Part shown: positions 38,135-53,049 of the stretch, piece by piece
Layout: each line of letters opens with the position of its first letter
Position numbering within the stretch: the stretch's first letter is position 1
Source of the DNA: Archilochus colubris
Taxonomy: Eukaryota; Chordata; Aves; Apodiformes; Trochilidae
Assembly (NCBI GenBank): GCA_023079485.1
Contig: CM041090.1
Location: 5,268,519 to 5,332,518, forward strand
Direction of reading: 5' to 3'
DNA length: 64,000 bases
The notes under the pieces: generated by a model
Database searches by the model: none
What the model was told of the DNA's origin: nothing
What the model saw: the letters and a program-made list of their open reading frames with translations, nothing else
Translations under genes and position numbers: made by a program

Positions 38135-41100
38135 ACCAAGTAAGGGGTCCCTGGTAGCCTCCAGCATCTTCAAAGATACAGAACATGGTGTGAGGTGAGG
38201 AAGAGGAGTGTTTGCCCAAACTGCCAGCAGAACCTGCTCCTCCATCTCTCACCTGCACATCCCTCTGGATGGTCCTTGGCCATCACCTGGATCAGCCCCT
38301 GAACATGGCCCAGCCACGTGTCAGACAGCACAGGGACCTCTGTCTTATAAAGCTTTAGCCAAAATGCACTCTACAGCTTCATGCTAAAGCAAAGATGGTA
38401 GTAAAGTTAATCCTAACCAGACTTTGAAATTTCCCTAATATTTACCCACTGGTGACCCTGCTTCAGGCTTTTATACAGCCCACTAAAATCCATTTGGGAA
38501 TATCCCTTGCATCCCTGTGATGCTGCTGCTTCTTTTCAAGGTGGGCAAAACTCTGCAGGGAGATGAAAGTGGTGATGGGAGAGATTCTCAACAAGAAGCT
38601 GTGGAGCAGGAGGGGAAAACTGCAACCCCAAGCACCAAGTCTGACTTATGAATCAAGCAGAGAATGAATGGGGAATGAGCCAAGGCCTGGCAAAGATGGC
38701 AACCAGACAAACCACCCAGGGTGGCCACCACAGTGTCCTGCAGAGCAAAGGTGAGCAGTAGGATTCCCATTACCTAGCATCCCAGAACACATCTGATCTA
38801 ATGAAAAAAAAAAAGAAAAAAGAAAAAAAAAACAAAAAAGAAAAGGAAGAAAAGAGCCTGTGATAACAGTTTTTAAAAAGGAGCTGCAAAGGAAAAACAA
38901 TGAGCTCATGCCTTCTGACCTTGCTTGTTTTTAGCCTGGTTTCCTATGGCAACAAGGCTTGTGATCATGCTCTGGGTGTGTGTGTGTGTGTGTGTGTCTA
39001 CACGTGTGTGTAAAAGACAAGCCAGAAAGTGACCACCAGGCTGTGGGGTATCTGCTGAAGCAGCTCCTGGCTTGTCTCCAGACCTGGTCCCTGCAAAGCT
39101 GGTGGAAGGAGGTGGCCACCAAGACTGCAGAGACCTCCAAGTGTCCCAGGCTGTCAGGAAAGGCTGCCCTGTGAGCACATCCATCCCCAGATGAGAGGGA
39201 ACTTATCCATGTCCCAGCTGCAGGGGAACCACCCAGCAAAACTTGGGACAAAGCACGGAACAGTCCCAGGAAATCAGCTCTGTCAGTCCTTGTCCTACAA
39301 TATCCAAGGCATTCCTCATTTTTCCTGCTGAGGGGCAACAGGGACATCCCCCATTGCTGGCCTTCAGGATGCTGATCCTGATTGACAGCAAAAAGACCTT
39401 TTAATTCTGAATTTCTTTTGGCTGTTGTGCATGTCAATAGCCACATAAATAAACTATTTTGCAGAATAAGTAAGGATTTGCTGACTGCCTTCCTCAACAT
39501 AGGAACAAGAAACAGGCATTTTGGCTGGGTCCTCTAAAGACAGCTGAGAAAACCTGAGTGCTGACATGACATGGCTCAGGTCTGCCAGGAAAAACAGAAA
39601 CAAAAACAAAAAACAAACAAACAAACAAAAAAAACCCCAGTGAATTTCTGGTCAGCATGGGAAGACCCACCAAACCCTTTCTACCTGTCCATAGCCCTCT
39701 GACCCAGCAGGCTGCCTTCTTTTTTCTTCTGAGCAATTTTTAACAACAGAGAAGGAGCCAATGACTATTCCAGACATGAAACTATCAGCAACCAAGCCAC
39801 CCAGGTGGAGTCACCAAGCTCCACTCCTAGGAGAAATAAACCACAGCAGAATAAATGAGTGCAGCCCAATCCCCACAGCTGCCTGGGGTCAGTTCCACCC
39901 AAAACTTTGCTTCCTGCTGCCTCCATTTTGCTGAAACCTGTCCCAGGTACAAACCATTTGAAAAGGAGATGCCTGTTTGGGGTTCTGCTGGAAAGCTGGT
40001 GGAGGATGGAAAAGCCTGGAGGAGGATGTGGAAGTGCTGCTCAGGAATGGTCTGGTTCACCCAGTGAACCTCACAATTAATTTGGACCAGTCTTACCAGC
40101 AGCAAAGTCATCACAAAGTAGTTTGAAGAGAGAATGATGGCCAGGATTGCTGTCACACCTTTTAGCAGAGGCAGTTGTCCCATGGTGTGAAGTTCTACAT
40201 GGGAGCAAATTCCCTCTTTCCCTGCAGAAGCCCAAATTTCCCTCTCTCATTGCTCTCACAGTCAAACAGACATCGTGTCTGACCCCAAAGAGGCTGCCCT
40301 GATCCAATCCCATTCCTATACACTGGCAGATCAGTTTGGGATCCTCTCACCTGAAAATAGTAACTGGTTTCTACATATAGAAAAGTTGGGCTGGATGTCA
40401 GAGGTGACAAGTTACAACCTTCCCTCTCGATGCTGAGGGGCAAAAACTGAGTATTCCTGAGGACAGAATTTGACCCTCGTGCTTTTCCTTAATTTTCACC
40501 CCAGTAAAAACACCACTGCTTAAAAATTTAATTGCCATTTACCAGGTAGATATATTTGACACACTTGCAAATATGACTTCTAAAACATTGATTTTTCTTA
40601 CCTACCACTGACCATGTCCTCACCTCCCTTTTCTCTCATTTTACAAACTTATGAAATCCTCTTTTTATGCCCCTCTGTCCCTCTGCTTTTACACCCTCAC
40701 CCCTTGCACTGAGCCCATTGCATTCAGCTGGAGCAGCAGCAAGAACCAGACCTGGAGCTTTTCCTTTGCTGGTTTTAAATTTGTGGCTGCAGGGATTGGG
40801 TAAAGGGGAAAAAAAGCCTCACTATAACCCCAACAATATTCTTAGTGAAAAAAACCAAAACCAAACAAACCAAAAACTATAATAATTTACATATCTAAAC
40901 CTAAAAGCTGTGAATCTTAAAACACCTCTAACAACCCTTCTGGCCCTCCACAATTTTCCAAGACTGTTTTTCCAAATTTTTCAAGCAGGTATCATTGGAT
41001 GGGAAGATTTCTACACGTCAGAGGGTTACCTATAAATTTAACTAAATCAGGGCCAAAGCTTTCCACGACCACAATTATGAGGCATTATTTAGAACCCAGG

Positions 41101-44100
41101 GATTTGAGGTACCTTTACCTTATGGCACCAAACGAAGCAGTTTCATTTATGACTTAAATATCCCAAGCAACCCATTTCATGGAATATACTGACAGATTCC
41201 TCAATAATCCTGGCAGAATATGTCATTAAAAATAAAACTTATCCTTCTCTGTCTTTTCCTCCATACAAATACCTGCAGGTCCCAAGCTTGCAAACAGGAA
41301 TTTGTTTGAGGAGTCTCCTGGTTTAGGGTACCCAGAGAATTAAAGAATTCCTCACCCATACAGAAGTATTTATGGCCTCAAACCTGAAGCATCAGGCTGG
41401 CAGGATAGGGACAGCCCTAAATAAGAAAACTTCAGTATAGAGGATTTAATGCTTGAAACAGAACTGTAAAGTTGCAGAGGGGAAATTCTCCTTAGGAGGA
41501 GAAGTTATTGCTAAGGAAAATATGAGGAATAAATGTAAAAACACAGGATTAGAAGCATGCAGAAATGAAAACCTGCTTCATGGGCCACCCAGAAACATCA
41601 AGTAAATAAAGAGCAACATCAAGTAAATAAAAAGCAATGACCAGAATGGTCCAAAATAAGTGAAAAGCAAATAAATTGTTAATCAGTAGTTTAAATGGAG
41701 AAAAAACCCCAACCCACTCCAGCCTTTGTTCTCAACAGCAATATTTTAAAAGTATTTTTAATGTTAACATCTTAAAAAAACCCAAAACTTGACTATTACT
41801 ATGGAGTAAATATGAAAAGAAGAAGAACATTTATTTTTAATTTTCATATTTATTAAATAAGATTTATATCAACAGATGAGATTGATAAAACAGCACTAAG
41901 CTGCTCTGACAATTTATTTTTTTCTCATTCAAGTTTGCTTAACATTCAGTTTCCACTCCTACCTCAATGAATTTATTTTTCCTTCCTACTTGGGGTTACA
42001 TTCATACAAAAAGTCCATCCTAAGCCTGCTTTCTCCTTTCTAAATGTGCAGGAGATTTTTGTTTGCATTTAACTGAGCCAAAACATGCTTGTCCTTATGC
42101 ATCTGAATTGCCTGGATGAAGCCAATGGGTTAAACCCCCTAAACCAGTAATGGGATTGGATTCATGGGACAGAGCACTATGGATCTGGTTGTTATCTGAA
42201 CAGGTTTTTATTATTTTTTTTTGTTTTATTAGCTGTAGCAGCCATTATGCACTTTTTATCCACAGCCCTCTGACTTCCTACAGCAAGAAGAAAGGAGGAA
42301 AATTGTAATTTTTTTGTTTGCTATCTGCTTAATTGTAAACTTGGATTTTATTTTTTTTTTCCCAAATGATGCAAAGGAACAATACAAAGGTTAATTTTTA
42401 ATGCTACCTTCTACTCCAGCCACTCAGCTAAATACTGGAAGCAAGACTATGGTAAATAAGGAACACACATGGGCCTGGGATCTGCCTCATGCCTAACAAA
42501 CACATTTTTCTTTTTCTTCCCTACAGAACATCCTCTCACTCAGATACTGGAGCCCTGAATAAGCATCCACAAACTAAAACTTTCACTGAGGTTTACTTCT
42601 GCCAGGCAAATGTGCTTTTTAAGCAACTATTTCAAAACATCTTCAAGGTCTCCATTACGATGCTGCCCAACTTTGCATCAAATACAAGCAAGCTATTGCA
42701 AATATCCCTTCAAATAAGGAGCCAAGCCTGCATTCATCCTGCATCCACAACTTCTAACTTCAAAAAGAGCCCCCTGACTGTTTCTGGGATCTTTTTGGTG
42801 TTTGTTTTTTTTTCCTTACATTTTTAGCATTCAATTTCCTTCCTCTTTGCTCCTTCCCAGTAGGCAGATGAGCTCCAGCCTTGACATCATGGGCACCTGG
42901 TGGTGGCCACAGCAGCTCCATTCTGGCCAAGGCTGCTAGAAACAACAAAAAGCAAGTTGACTGCTTTCCCTCTGGACATATTTTCCTAAACCATCACTAC
43001 ACCTCTCTTCTGGATACCACCAAGTAGCATCTGGGAATTCCTAGCATCCATACACACTTATTCTTCAAGCTGATCCAGAAAGAAGGGATGTATTAGTTTG
43101 GTGACTCTCTCTAAGGTAAAAATCAATGGCCTAAAACTGCAAAATTTGCTTGTCTGAGGCTAGGCTCCTACACTAGGTGTTAGGGAAGGGCAAGCCAATA
43201 AAAAGAAAAAAAAAAGCATTTTAAATCAAGAACCAACCAAGCCTGTGACCCACGCAGGTGCAAAACTCCACCTCTGGAAGCAACCAATATTTTTAGCTCT
43301 GTCATTAAGTGGACTCAGGTAGTAAAATCTGGATCATAAAGTAAGCAGGACTTGGCTCACAGTTGCCTATGGAGAATACAACAACAAAAAACCTCCTTTG
43401 GTACCTTAACACCCTTCACATCCATGTCCAGGAGCTCTCCTGTGCCGGAGTCACCACAGGTTCCAAAGAAAATCCTGGCATGAAGTGATCACCAAAATAA
43501 TTCTGACCTCCAGGGACAAAAATAAGTGGGCAAAAGGCAGCAAAAATTAATCTGCTGGTTTTACCATAGAAGTACAGAGGATGTCTCTTCCACTGGTTAT
43601 AGAATTGATATTTATGGTTGTGTACAAAGAGGAGAGCACTGCCAGGGAGCCTTCTCACGTCCCTCCCCCTGCACACGTGTCCTCCTGCACACAAATCCAC
43701 AGCAAAAAAATGCAGAAATTCATGGATTTTGTGCAGGAAGAGGCAGAAGGAGAAAAAGCCCCCATCTACACCTGCACAGACCCAAGGACAGCTGCTTCCC
43801 TCCAACAAACCAGGCTCTACTGCAAAGTCTGGTCCAACTGATCCAACCCACAGCCCTTTTTTTCAGGAGGGTTTGGGTGAGATTTGGTTAAGCCCCAGAG
43901 CAGTACACACCTTACAGACACCCATGGATCCCACATATTTCCAAAGCAGCTGCTGGAACACAAATCAATCTGTGGAATCCCTCTCCAGCATCCCCACCTG
44001 ACTCCAGAGCAGAAGCATCCTGCAGTTGAATGAACAACTTCAGATCCTATTCACCTACCCAAATGCCTTATAACCAAGGAGCTGAGAACTAAGTTATTTC

Positions 44101-47100
44101 ATTCCATTTATTTTTTTTTCAGTCACTAAACCTCTCCTGAGATTTCAGAGCACACATATACCCAGTCCCCCACATCCAGGGTCCTGCTCTGCTCCTTCAA
44201 ATTCCTACAAGAAATTCCTTTATTCCTTTATCCTGAAGGAATCCAGAGACTGGTTTAGTGTCACAGGAGTGGAAAGCAATGACCATTATTTAATTGGGAC
44301 AGTGTTAGCTATAATTTCCCAAACAGAGGGTGAGGAAGATGAGAAAAAACATGTTTATGTGGGACACAAGCACCCAAATTAATGTAAAAAAAACCCCAGA
44401 AAGATGAAATGCAATAAATGTTCTTTTATGCAGAACGTTTGCTTCCATTTCAATCTCATCAGATTTCCCTGATTTTTTTTTCCCTAACATTGCTTTTCTT
44501 GCACATAATACCTGCTTAAATTTGGGCAGCAAATAAAATAGCTAAATCATTATGTTTCTACCCTGTATAAATTGATATCCACTGAAGGAAATAAATGAAA
44601 TGGATGAGCGTGCCTCAAAAAAAAGAGGAAAAATAACAACTTTAGAACAAAAAAATTACCACTTCTAAGCAGCACTTTTTGTATACAAGTCTAAAGAGTT
44701 TTGCTTGTGACCTCACTTGTAGGAAGAGAACTGTAAGCTCATGAACCATACAGGAGAGTAAATGAAGGTCTTTGCAAAAAATAAAAGAAAAAAGAGAATA
44801 TAGTAGGTTACAAGGGTTTCAGAACCCATGCTCATTTGGGAAGCTTCAAACCTATTGGCATGAAATTATTTGATTACATTTTATTTACTGAGTGCTAAAC
44901 TGCAGGATTTCCCTTCTGAGTTTGCCAGCTGCATTATTATACATATATTTTTAAAAGCCAGTGAGGAAGAAGGCCTAGTTTGGCTATGAATAATCAGAGA
45001 AGGAAACAAGCAAGAAAGCTAAAAAAAAAATAGGTAAAAATGGTTTGGGTGATCCAAGTTTTGGAGGTCTCTGTTAAGTTGGAAGGTTTAATTGTTACTG
45101 TTTAAGAACAAAAGAATTTAAAAAAAAAAAAAAAAGCAAAAGCCAAAAAACCCACAAACTTCCTCCAAAAAAATTAAACCAAACCAAACCAAAATGCCCC
45201 TCTCTCATATTTTGACAACCTGAGCAGAGAGGACTTGAAAAACCAAATATTCCTCTGCATGGGGCAGGGAATTAATACAGCCAGAATATTTATTGCTAAT
45301 GGGTTTCCTAAGCTAATGAAGGGAGAACCAGGCACACAGCACCAGGACCACATCCTATGGAAACTGCTCCAAACAACAACAAAAAGAAATTCCCAGCAAC
45401 CAGAATGTTTCAGGGAGGGCTGGGAGGTCTTCATCCCACTGCTGTGGCTGGACAAGTAAAAGGAAAGTAAAACTCTACAACACAATCAAGGTATTTTTAC
45501 CCATTGTGAAAAGGAAGGGGGTTTTTAAGAATAAAATAAGATAAATAAAATAAATAAAAAATAAGATAAAAAAAATCTCAGCTGCAATAGTGGCAGACAA
45601 AAGGCCTTTCCTGGGAGCAGCAGGGATTGCTGAGAGGAGCCCATGGGGGTCAGGAAAAGTCCTGATGGAAAACTGCTTGGCAGGGGAAAGCCCTTGCTGG
45701 ATCAGGATCTTGTTCCTTTAGTCAAGGAACAGCTTCTGGAATTGCAAATAGTGTACAAAGCTTTGTATCACAACAGGCTGCTGGAGAGCAGACAGACCTA
45801 AAGTATTTCCCTGACTACAGGGTTAAAATTGGGGTTAAAAAAAGGAATGGGAGTAGCAGAAATGCAGGCAGGCACAGGCCAAGAAAATTATTTTTTTTTT
45901 CATGTCCTCGAGTCCATAAACTGATATAATAAAACAGTCTGCCCTGTACTTCAGCAGAATGAATACTGAAGAGGCCTCCAAAAAGTTCCTAAATATTTAT
46001 GTAATAAACCCAAATTTTTTTAGTGTACAGTAAAACCTGTGAACCAGTAAACCATCTATAATTGTTTTGTCAAAGAGGCACCTCAATAAAAGGATCACAA
46101 TTTGCCTATATTATTTCTCCTATGGGTTGGCATGCACATGGATTTATAGATATGTGAACATGTGCACATCCACACCCACCCATAAGATTATCTGCACACA
46201 GATACAAGGGTTTGTATATTCAGAAAAGGCACCTAAGAAAAAATAAAGACTTAAAAAAGCACCCAGTAATTTTGTAAATTAAAAATACTGCCTAAATTTG
46301 AAATCATGCAAAAAAATATCATGGTTCCTGATAGTAATTTTACTTTAAAAGAGCAAAACAACTAGGGGAAAAAAAAAGGCAATGATGATTTCCCTTTTCA
46401 TAGGGTCTTTGTTGTTGCATTTCAGTTTGGCCTATTAAAAAAAAAAAAAAAAAACCTCAAAAATAATTGTTTCTCTTCCTAGCCTATCCATTTCACAAAC
46501 ACAAATAGCTGCATCTGGGTTTTTTTACATTAAATATAAAATAAAGTATTTTAATTTTAAAACAAAAAAAGAGAATTCTTTTTTCTGTTTGTTCTCACAA
46601 ACATACTTTTTTTTTTTAAAAAAAAAGAAAAACCTGGGGCTTTAAGGAGTCATTGTCATAGGTCCTTCAAGATGACTTTTAGGATCACAATTCAGCATCT
46701 CTTACGTACCAAACCTGCTGAGAAGAGATCCCAAATGTCTCAGCTTCATGACTTGGCATCCTGTTCTTTTGTGTCACACTATATCCAAGTATTTCAACCT
46801 CTTCATAACTCCTCCAGACAAAGGTGTGGGTGATCTGACAGTATATGGACTAGAAGGGGTCCAGCATACAATTCAGTATTATAAATTGGGATTTATTTTT
46901 TTTTTCCTGCTCCTGTTTGCCTTCCTTGGCTCAGTAAGCTTGGCCTTTTGCTACAGCTGCATGGTGAAACTCAGAGGCTCGTGACCATCCAAACAAAAGC
47001 AATTATTTACAGAACTCTCCATAAAAAGGTGGAATGCATGCTAACAAATCCTATTTTTCCCTGGGAGATCCTTCCTTCCCCCTCTGGCTTGCCTGAGGGT

Positions 47101-50100
47101 GCAGATGCTCCTCTTTATGCCCTGCTGCAGGTAGGGAATCCCTTTCCCATCCATTCCTGGTCCAACCACCCTGTCTGCAAATTCCACATCATCCAGGGGG
47201 GATTGATTCCTCACCCTCACCTTGCCAGGCCCTGATATTTGCTTCCTCTTCTCCAGGATGAACTTTTTATCCTTTCAGGACCAGAAGACAGTGCCCCCCC
47301 CCCATCTCACAGTTAAAAGGATGCTCAGCCTCCCAGTTACCCAGTCCTGTGCCCACCACAGCTCCTCTGGGGCATCACAGCACCCAAGGGCAGAGGAGCA
47401 GGGCAGCAGGGGAATGAGCTGGAGGTCCTTTCAGAGAGATGGGAAAAAATCTGGGAGACACAATGGGAGGAAAACAGATAGGAGAGTGAAGGCATGCCTG
47501 AGCCAGGACAGAGGAGGAAGATCAATGAAATGTAAGTAAGGGGAAAACAGGAGATTTTTTTTTTAAACAGGAGAGGGGATTGAAAGAGGAGGAATAGGAA
47601 CTGTCTTGCCATGTTGACACCATGAGCTCCATGCAGTCATTCCTCTATCTCTGCCACATCTCATTTCCCCAGCAGATGTTCACGGGAGGATAAGCAGGAG
47701 GACTGAGAAGTGTTGCTCTGGTGAGGCTGAGTCTAGGAATCAACAGTGGACAGATCTTTAGAAAAGCCTACACGTCACTCTGCTAATTTTTTTTTTGCTT
47801 CTTACATCCAAATTTGGAAGGAAAAAAAAGTCATTGCCAAACCATGACACTCCCAAGTCACGTCACCTCTCCACGTACTTTAAGACTCTTTCTTCATCCT
47901 TGAGAGGAAATTCAGTTCCTCTTCTAACCAGGGATTCTGCCTGTACTTACATTTTGGGTGTAGTGGCTGGAGCTTCTCTGGGAAGCAAGAGGCCAGATGA
48001 TCTACAGCAAAGGAGGAGAACTCTGCCCCTCACTGCACCATCCCTGCACTGGAGATGGAGCAACAGAGAGAAGATTAACAGGAAGAATCTGTTTGCTTCA
48101 AAACTGGCACAGCCAGGAGCTTCTAACAGATGTATCAGATTTTTCACAAACTTGAAGCAAATAAATAGCTTTAGTACATTTCCCCTTTTTTTCCCCCCAC
48201 TCCCCTCCACCTCTGCTGCTACTCCTACAGGTTTCCTCTTCAATTAACCATTGGCCATTTCTAATGAGATAAAACAAGAACATAGAAACACAGGCTAAGT
48301 ATTTACTAAAATCTAACAAAGTAATTAAAGAGATTTAAAAAGGAAACCAGAAAGTGATGGACCCCTGGCATCACTTTGCCCCTAAGGACGTGGGCAGCTA
48401 AGCCAGGCATGCAGAATTTTAGCCAGTCAGCCAGCAAGGCTTCTCAGAGAGAGAAAGGCAAAGGCATTGAGATGTTTCCATGTTGGTTTTTGGGTCTTTC
48501 CTTGGATGCTTGCAGCTCATGGTACTTACATTAAATTAATACTGCTGATTACATATCCTGTATGTCGAGGTTAAATAACTGAGAGTGTCGTGGCTGCTGG
48601 CCACTTCTTCCCAAACGTCTCCTAAGTCTTTTTCATCTTTACTCCTCTCTGGGGAAAACCTGACTTATTTGTTTGGGTTTTTTTTTCCCCAGAGTGGGCA
48701 CCACATCCCATCCACTCATCCCCAGACCAAATTCTGCCTCCTCTGGGTCACTTGCTCCTTTCCCCTGTCCCCAGGATAGCCCCCAACATGGGCACTGCCT
48801 TCCCTCTGTGCACCTGGGACTGTAACATGCCGAGTTGCAGAGCAGCACAGGGTTTTTTAGTGCTTGTCCTGATTCCTCTGTTGGAAAATAACCTTATTTG
48901 CTTCAGTAAAGCTGTAAGCTGAGGAGTGTGGCAGGCCCTGATCCGGCAGAGCTTTCTGCCTCCCACACTGAGCTGGTACAACCATTCATGGGAGGGCAGA
49001 GAATTCAAGAAGGAAAAATGGAAGAATCATGTCCTTTGTCCTTCCCAAACTAGATGCAATTTTTCCATGGCACTTTCCCACCACTTTCCTTTTTTTTTTT
49101 TTTTTTTTTTCCCCCAACTCGTTTTGAAAACTCATCGTTTGCAAAACAACTCTCGGAAGAGTTCAGGTTGGTTTGGGTTGTTTTTTGGGTTTTTTTGGCA
49201 ATTCTGTTTTTCAGAAATGTCTGCACACAAACTGAACAGGTTCAGGTTTTTCAGGTGTTGGACATCACCTCCTTGGTCTCTAGCATTGCCCCACACTGTT
49301 TGCTTCCAGCTCCCCAAAAATAAGGGACGATGGAGCACATTTTCCTGGTTTTATTCTTAGGAAATTGTTCACTATATTCTCAGCCTAAAAACTCACATCT
49401 GCTCCATGTCCTTTTGAAGAAACATACCCATGGGACAGCCCCTTTCAGCTGTGGGGTTAAGTTGACAGAAACCCTTTCAGTACCTCCACTGGCCAAGGGG
49501 GTGGCTTTGGAAGATAACCTGGCCACCTTCTGGGTGACAGAGCTGCTGCAGTGGGACAGCAAGGAGAACTGCAGGAAAAAAAGAGAGGGATTGGGAAACG
49601 CTCCAATAAAAGAAACAGAAAATTCAATTCACCTTCCTCCTCTCCCCACGTGGGTCCCACCTCTGCCTGCTTGGCAGAGAGCAACGTGGTGCCTAGAGGT
49701 GACTGACACCACCACCACCACATCACACAGACACAGGGGCAACACCCTGCCTGCACTCCAGGGAATGGTCCCTTTCCTCCTGAAAGGTTAATGCTGCATT
49801 CTGCTGACCTGCATGGCTGTGGGAATGCAAGCCCTCATCACTGTCTCCACTTTTAATGCTCAGCTTGTGGCTACCTGTGTGGCTACCAGCACAGGGACAG
49901 GAGCACTGGTCACAGAAAGCACCTGAGCTGTGCTGGGGACCATCCTGAAGCCATGCAGAGTGCACACCAACCCCAAGGGGAGGTAAAGTTTAGAGGGGGT
50001 AAAGTTATATGAGAAACAACACTTAGGTCATGCTGCTGCATTGATGCAATTAGCCACGGGCAAATACATTAATTAACAAAGCATCTTCTATCCTCCTTTC

Positions 50101-52640
50101 AAACCCACCCCAAAAACCAGCATCAGGGATGCTAAAAGTAAGTGACACCTGTTTTGGGAGGGGAATCTTCAAGTTTCACAGGGACAAGATTTAAAACTCT
50201 CTTCTAAAATTCAGGAAGCTTGACTATGCAGAATTAAAGCAAATTCCTAGAGAAAAAAAACAAAGCCATTTTACACCGACATACACGTGTTTTCCATACA
50301 TGTGTGTGCAACCACCTCTGTGTCTCCGTGCACTGTTCTGAACAAGACTAGACAGAAAATTGCCTGTATTTAAATAGGGGACAATTTCTTCTCCCTGCTC
50401 CCAACAAAATCCCAGGGACATTGCTGCAGGTTGGAATGCATCTCATTCCTGGTTATATTTACAAACAGAAACTGGTTATACCAACAACCAGAAGTCAAAC
50501 TGAAACAGCACAGCCTCATTTCAGGCTGCCCCACTGCTTTCCTTGGAAAGTTTGCTCAGTCTACACCCTACACCTTCCCCCTGGCTGCTTATCATCAACC
50601 TGCCAACCTTTCCTACCACTTCTGCTCCTAATTATGCCTCATCAGGGTTGGTTTTTGGCTTTTTTTTTTAGCTAAATGCAGGCACACATGCTCCAACAAC
50701 TGCTACCTGCATCCCTAGCAGTTCCAGTGGTCGTGCCAAAGAGGTGATAGTAACAGGGGGAGCATTTTGGCAAAACAGACCCGTGTGGCCACTGCCTGTG
50801 AGTCACCAAACCCAACTTATCATTCCCTAAGTAGTCCCCATAAAATATTTCAGAGAAAGAAAGAGGAAAAAAAAAAATCCCCCCCCCCACCTCCTTTTTT
50901 TTTTTTTTTGGTTGGGGTATGTTTGATGTGACACCAATCAAATTAACCTGACCCTACCCAACCTGGGGTGCATATCTAGTAGTATAAAAGCCAAAAGGTA
51001 TTTAATTTCTACAAAAAGCCTCTCAAAAAGTATGTTTAAATGCTACTAGCCTCTCAGCAAGAGCTGATAGTTATTGAAAGCTATGCAAACAATAACCACC
51101 ACCCAACTTGCCTGAAAACATCATAATAAAAATAAAAGTTAATTTTTTGTGTGTCCTTTATAAGAATGTTCTCTACAGCCAGAAATGAGATGGCAGCATA
51201 CCACAGCTAATGCAGGTATTATAGCCAAATGTATTTGTGGTAACAAATATGAAAGGATGAGGACTGATGTGCAGATGATCTGTAAAAGATTCAAACACTA
51301 ATAAAAAAAAGGGGAGGGAGGAAGGGAAGAAGGAGGGGAGGGTATGAGTGTTAATCGTTGTTTCATGAATCTCTTATTCACAAAGCAATTTTTTACAGCT
51401 GGTTGGAGGTATTTCTCCTGAACTGACAGGAATACAGGAGGCTCAGAGGCCTCAAGCAGCAATTCTACTCCTAGGCCCTTAGTTTAGCATTTATATAATT
51501 GTATCAAGGGTGGTAAAACAGGGAAATTAACATGCACTGACCCCATGCTCCCAGCAACCTATGCCTTGACCTTTAAAAAAATCCTCAAGAGTGGTACTAG
51601 TTTAATATTTGATAGGTCCTCTTTTGGGGGAGATTAAATGCTGGTCTAGGAGGTGGATGTTCTCGAGGCTCTAAGAGGCCTTTTCCATCTTTGTCTAAGA
51701 GAAAATACTTTTTCTTTTTATGCTTAAACCAGCAGAGTTTGGTTAGTTTGGTGGTAAACCAGCTAATACCAGTAAAGCTTCATGGTTTCCCTGCAAAGTG
51801 TTTGCCCAAAGCCAGGTGGCAAGGAGCCCCTAACCCCTGAAGACATCTGTCCCTGATGGCAGCATCCTGAAGGGAAGCATTTTTGGGGCTGTTTCACGGC
51901 AAATTGTTGGTAGCAATTTGTGAGCATGTAAGAGCCCCCAAAAAATTAGATGTCAAAATGAAAGGACAGAAAAAAAAAAAAAAAAAAAAAAGGCCTTAAT
52001 GCAAAAAGCCTTCCTATGTATTTTATTACCCGTAAATTTAATTTAAAAATGGAAATACAGTAAATGTAAAGAGACTTCGCTGCCCTCATTTATCTATAAA
52101 CTTTTAATTTTGCAACTGGGAATGTATTTCCTCTTTCTTTGAAATTGCCAGGTCTGGAAATGACCACGAAACCTGACTGAAAACAACAATATGTTTTGTT
52201 GTGTTACTGGGGCGGGGGGGCTGGGGAGGGGTGGGAGGAGGAGTGCTTTTGCTTTTGAAACACGTGCTATTAATTAATTTGCCTCTCGTTTTTCTACCTC
52301 ATAATTACAGTGGTAGGCAGAAAGCTGTGCTAGCTGTCTCAAGGATCATGGACTAGGAAAAAAAAATTTTTTTAAAAAAAAAAAAACCTGCAAGACAAAA
52401 GCTACAGGAACTGCGAATGCTGGACAATGCGTTTAACTACAAAGTGGATGAGTGCCTTAACTACTAAATAAGGAAGGAAAGATAATGCAAATAAATAAAA
52501 AAAATAAAAAAACCCACTATTTTTTTTTCCTTCATACGACGCCAGGTTTCACTGGAAATCAATGTGCCGGCCTTCACATACACACAATTTACACGAACTT
52601 AAAGTGGATATTTTTTTTTTTCTGCCTTTTTTTCCATGCC
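38135..52640. other. 14.5-kb gene-poor stretch up to the CpG-island cluster
   Basis: AT-rich DNA with no recognisable coding exon or RNA gene. Simple repeats include A-rich 38802-38842, (GT)11 at 38976-38997, (AAAC)n at 39600-39637, (AATAA)n at 45530-45575, T22 near 49090, A/C/T homopolymers at 50868-50911, a purine tract at 51303-51345 and A22-23 near 51968-51990. An acceptor-like pyrimidine tract and AG lies near 42525, but without a supporting ORF or donor. If the minus-strand gene proposed at 53-60 kb is real, this would be its first long intron. Confidence 0.5.
38976..38997. repeat. (GT)11 microsatellite
   Basis: Eleven GT dinucleotides, followed after a CTACAC interruption by a further GTGTGTGT. 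Confidence 0.95.
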
Positions 52641-52914
52641 CTGACCTTCCCTTCCCTGCCTGGACGAGGGGGACGGTGACAGGAGGTGCCTGTGCTGGGG
52701 GTCCCGGGGCTGACACTGCCCGAGGCCCAGCCTGGCTGCAGCCACCGCTGGGGTCACGGGGGAGGGAGCCGGGATGGGGATCGGACGGCACCCGACGGCT
52801 TCCCCCGCCCCGGTTCCCCGGGCTACGGGAGGGCTCGGACCCTCCCCCCCCCCGCCTCAGCCTGAAGGAGGCCCGAGGGGGGTGTATAAAACCCGTGGCA
52901 TCGCTGCCTCTCAC

Positions 52915-52972
52915 CTGCCCGCGGCCCTCGCTGCTTCCCTCGGCGCTTTCAGCCTCGACGGGGCAGCCCCAC
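52915..52972 (-). other. Putative 58-nt non-coding exon (minus strand)
   Basis: On the minus strand, a pyrimidine-rich tract ending CTCTGCCTCTTCCCGCAG, with an upstream ATTAAC branch-like sequence, provides a convincing acceptor at 52973. The exon then ends GGGCCGCGGGCAG followed by GTGAGAGG, a good donor at 52914. The 58-nt exon contains no ATG and has an in-frame TGA in at least one frame, so it is probably 5' UTR. It is separated from the donor at 53050/53049 by an intron of only 77 bases, short but within the functional range. This is a prediction from splice-site consensus only. Confidence 0.45.
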
Positions 52973-53049
52973 CTGCGGGAAGAGGCAGAGGGGAAGGGGG
53001 GTTAATAGGGGCAGGAACCCGCTGAGCTCTCCGCTCCGCCCCAACTCAC

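Noticed and set aside
42500..42650. Possible plus-strand exon after a good pyrimidine tract and CAG near 42525
   Set aside because: No convincing donor and no open conserved frame. A single acceptor-like site is expected by chance.
43416..43891. Overlapping ORFs (130 codons minus, 121 and 127 codons plus)
   Set aside because: I considered a coding exon because the frames are long in low-GC DNA, but no family, splice sites or repeats could be supported.
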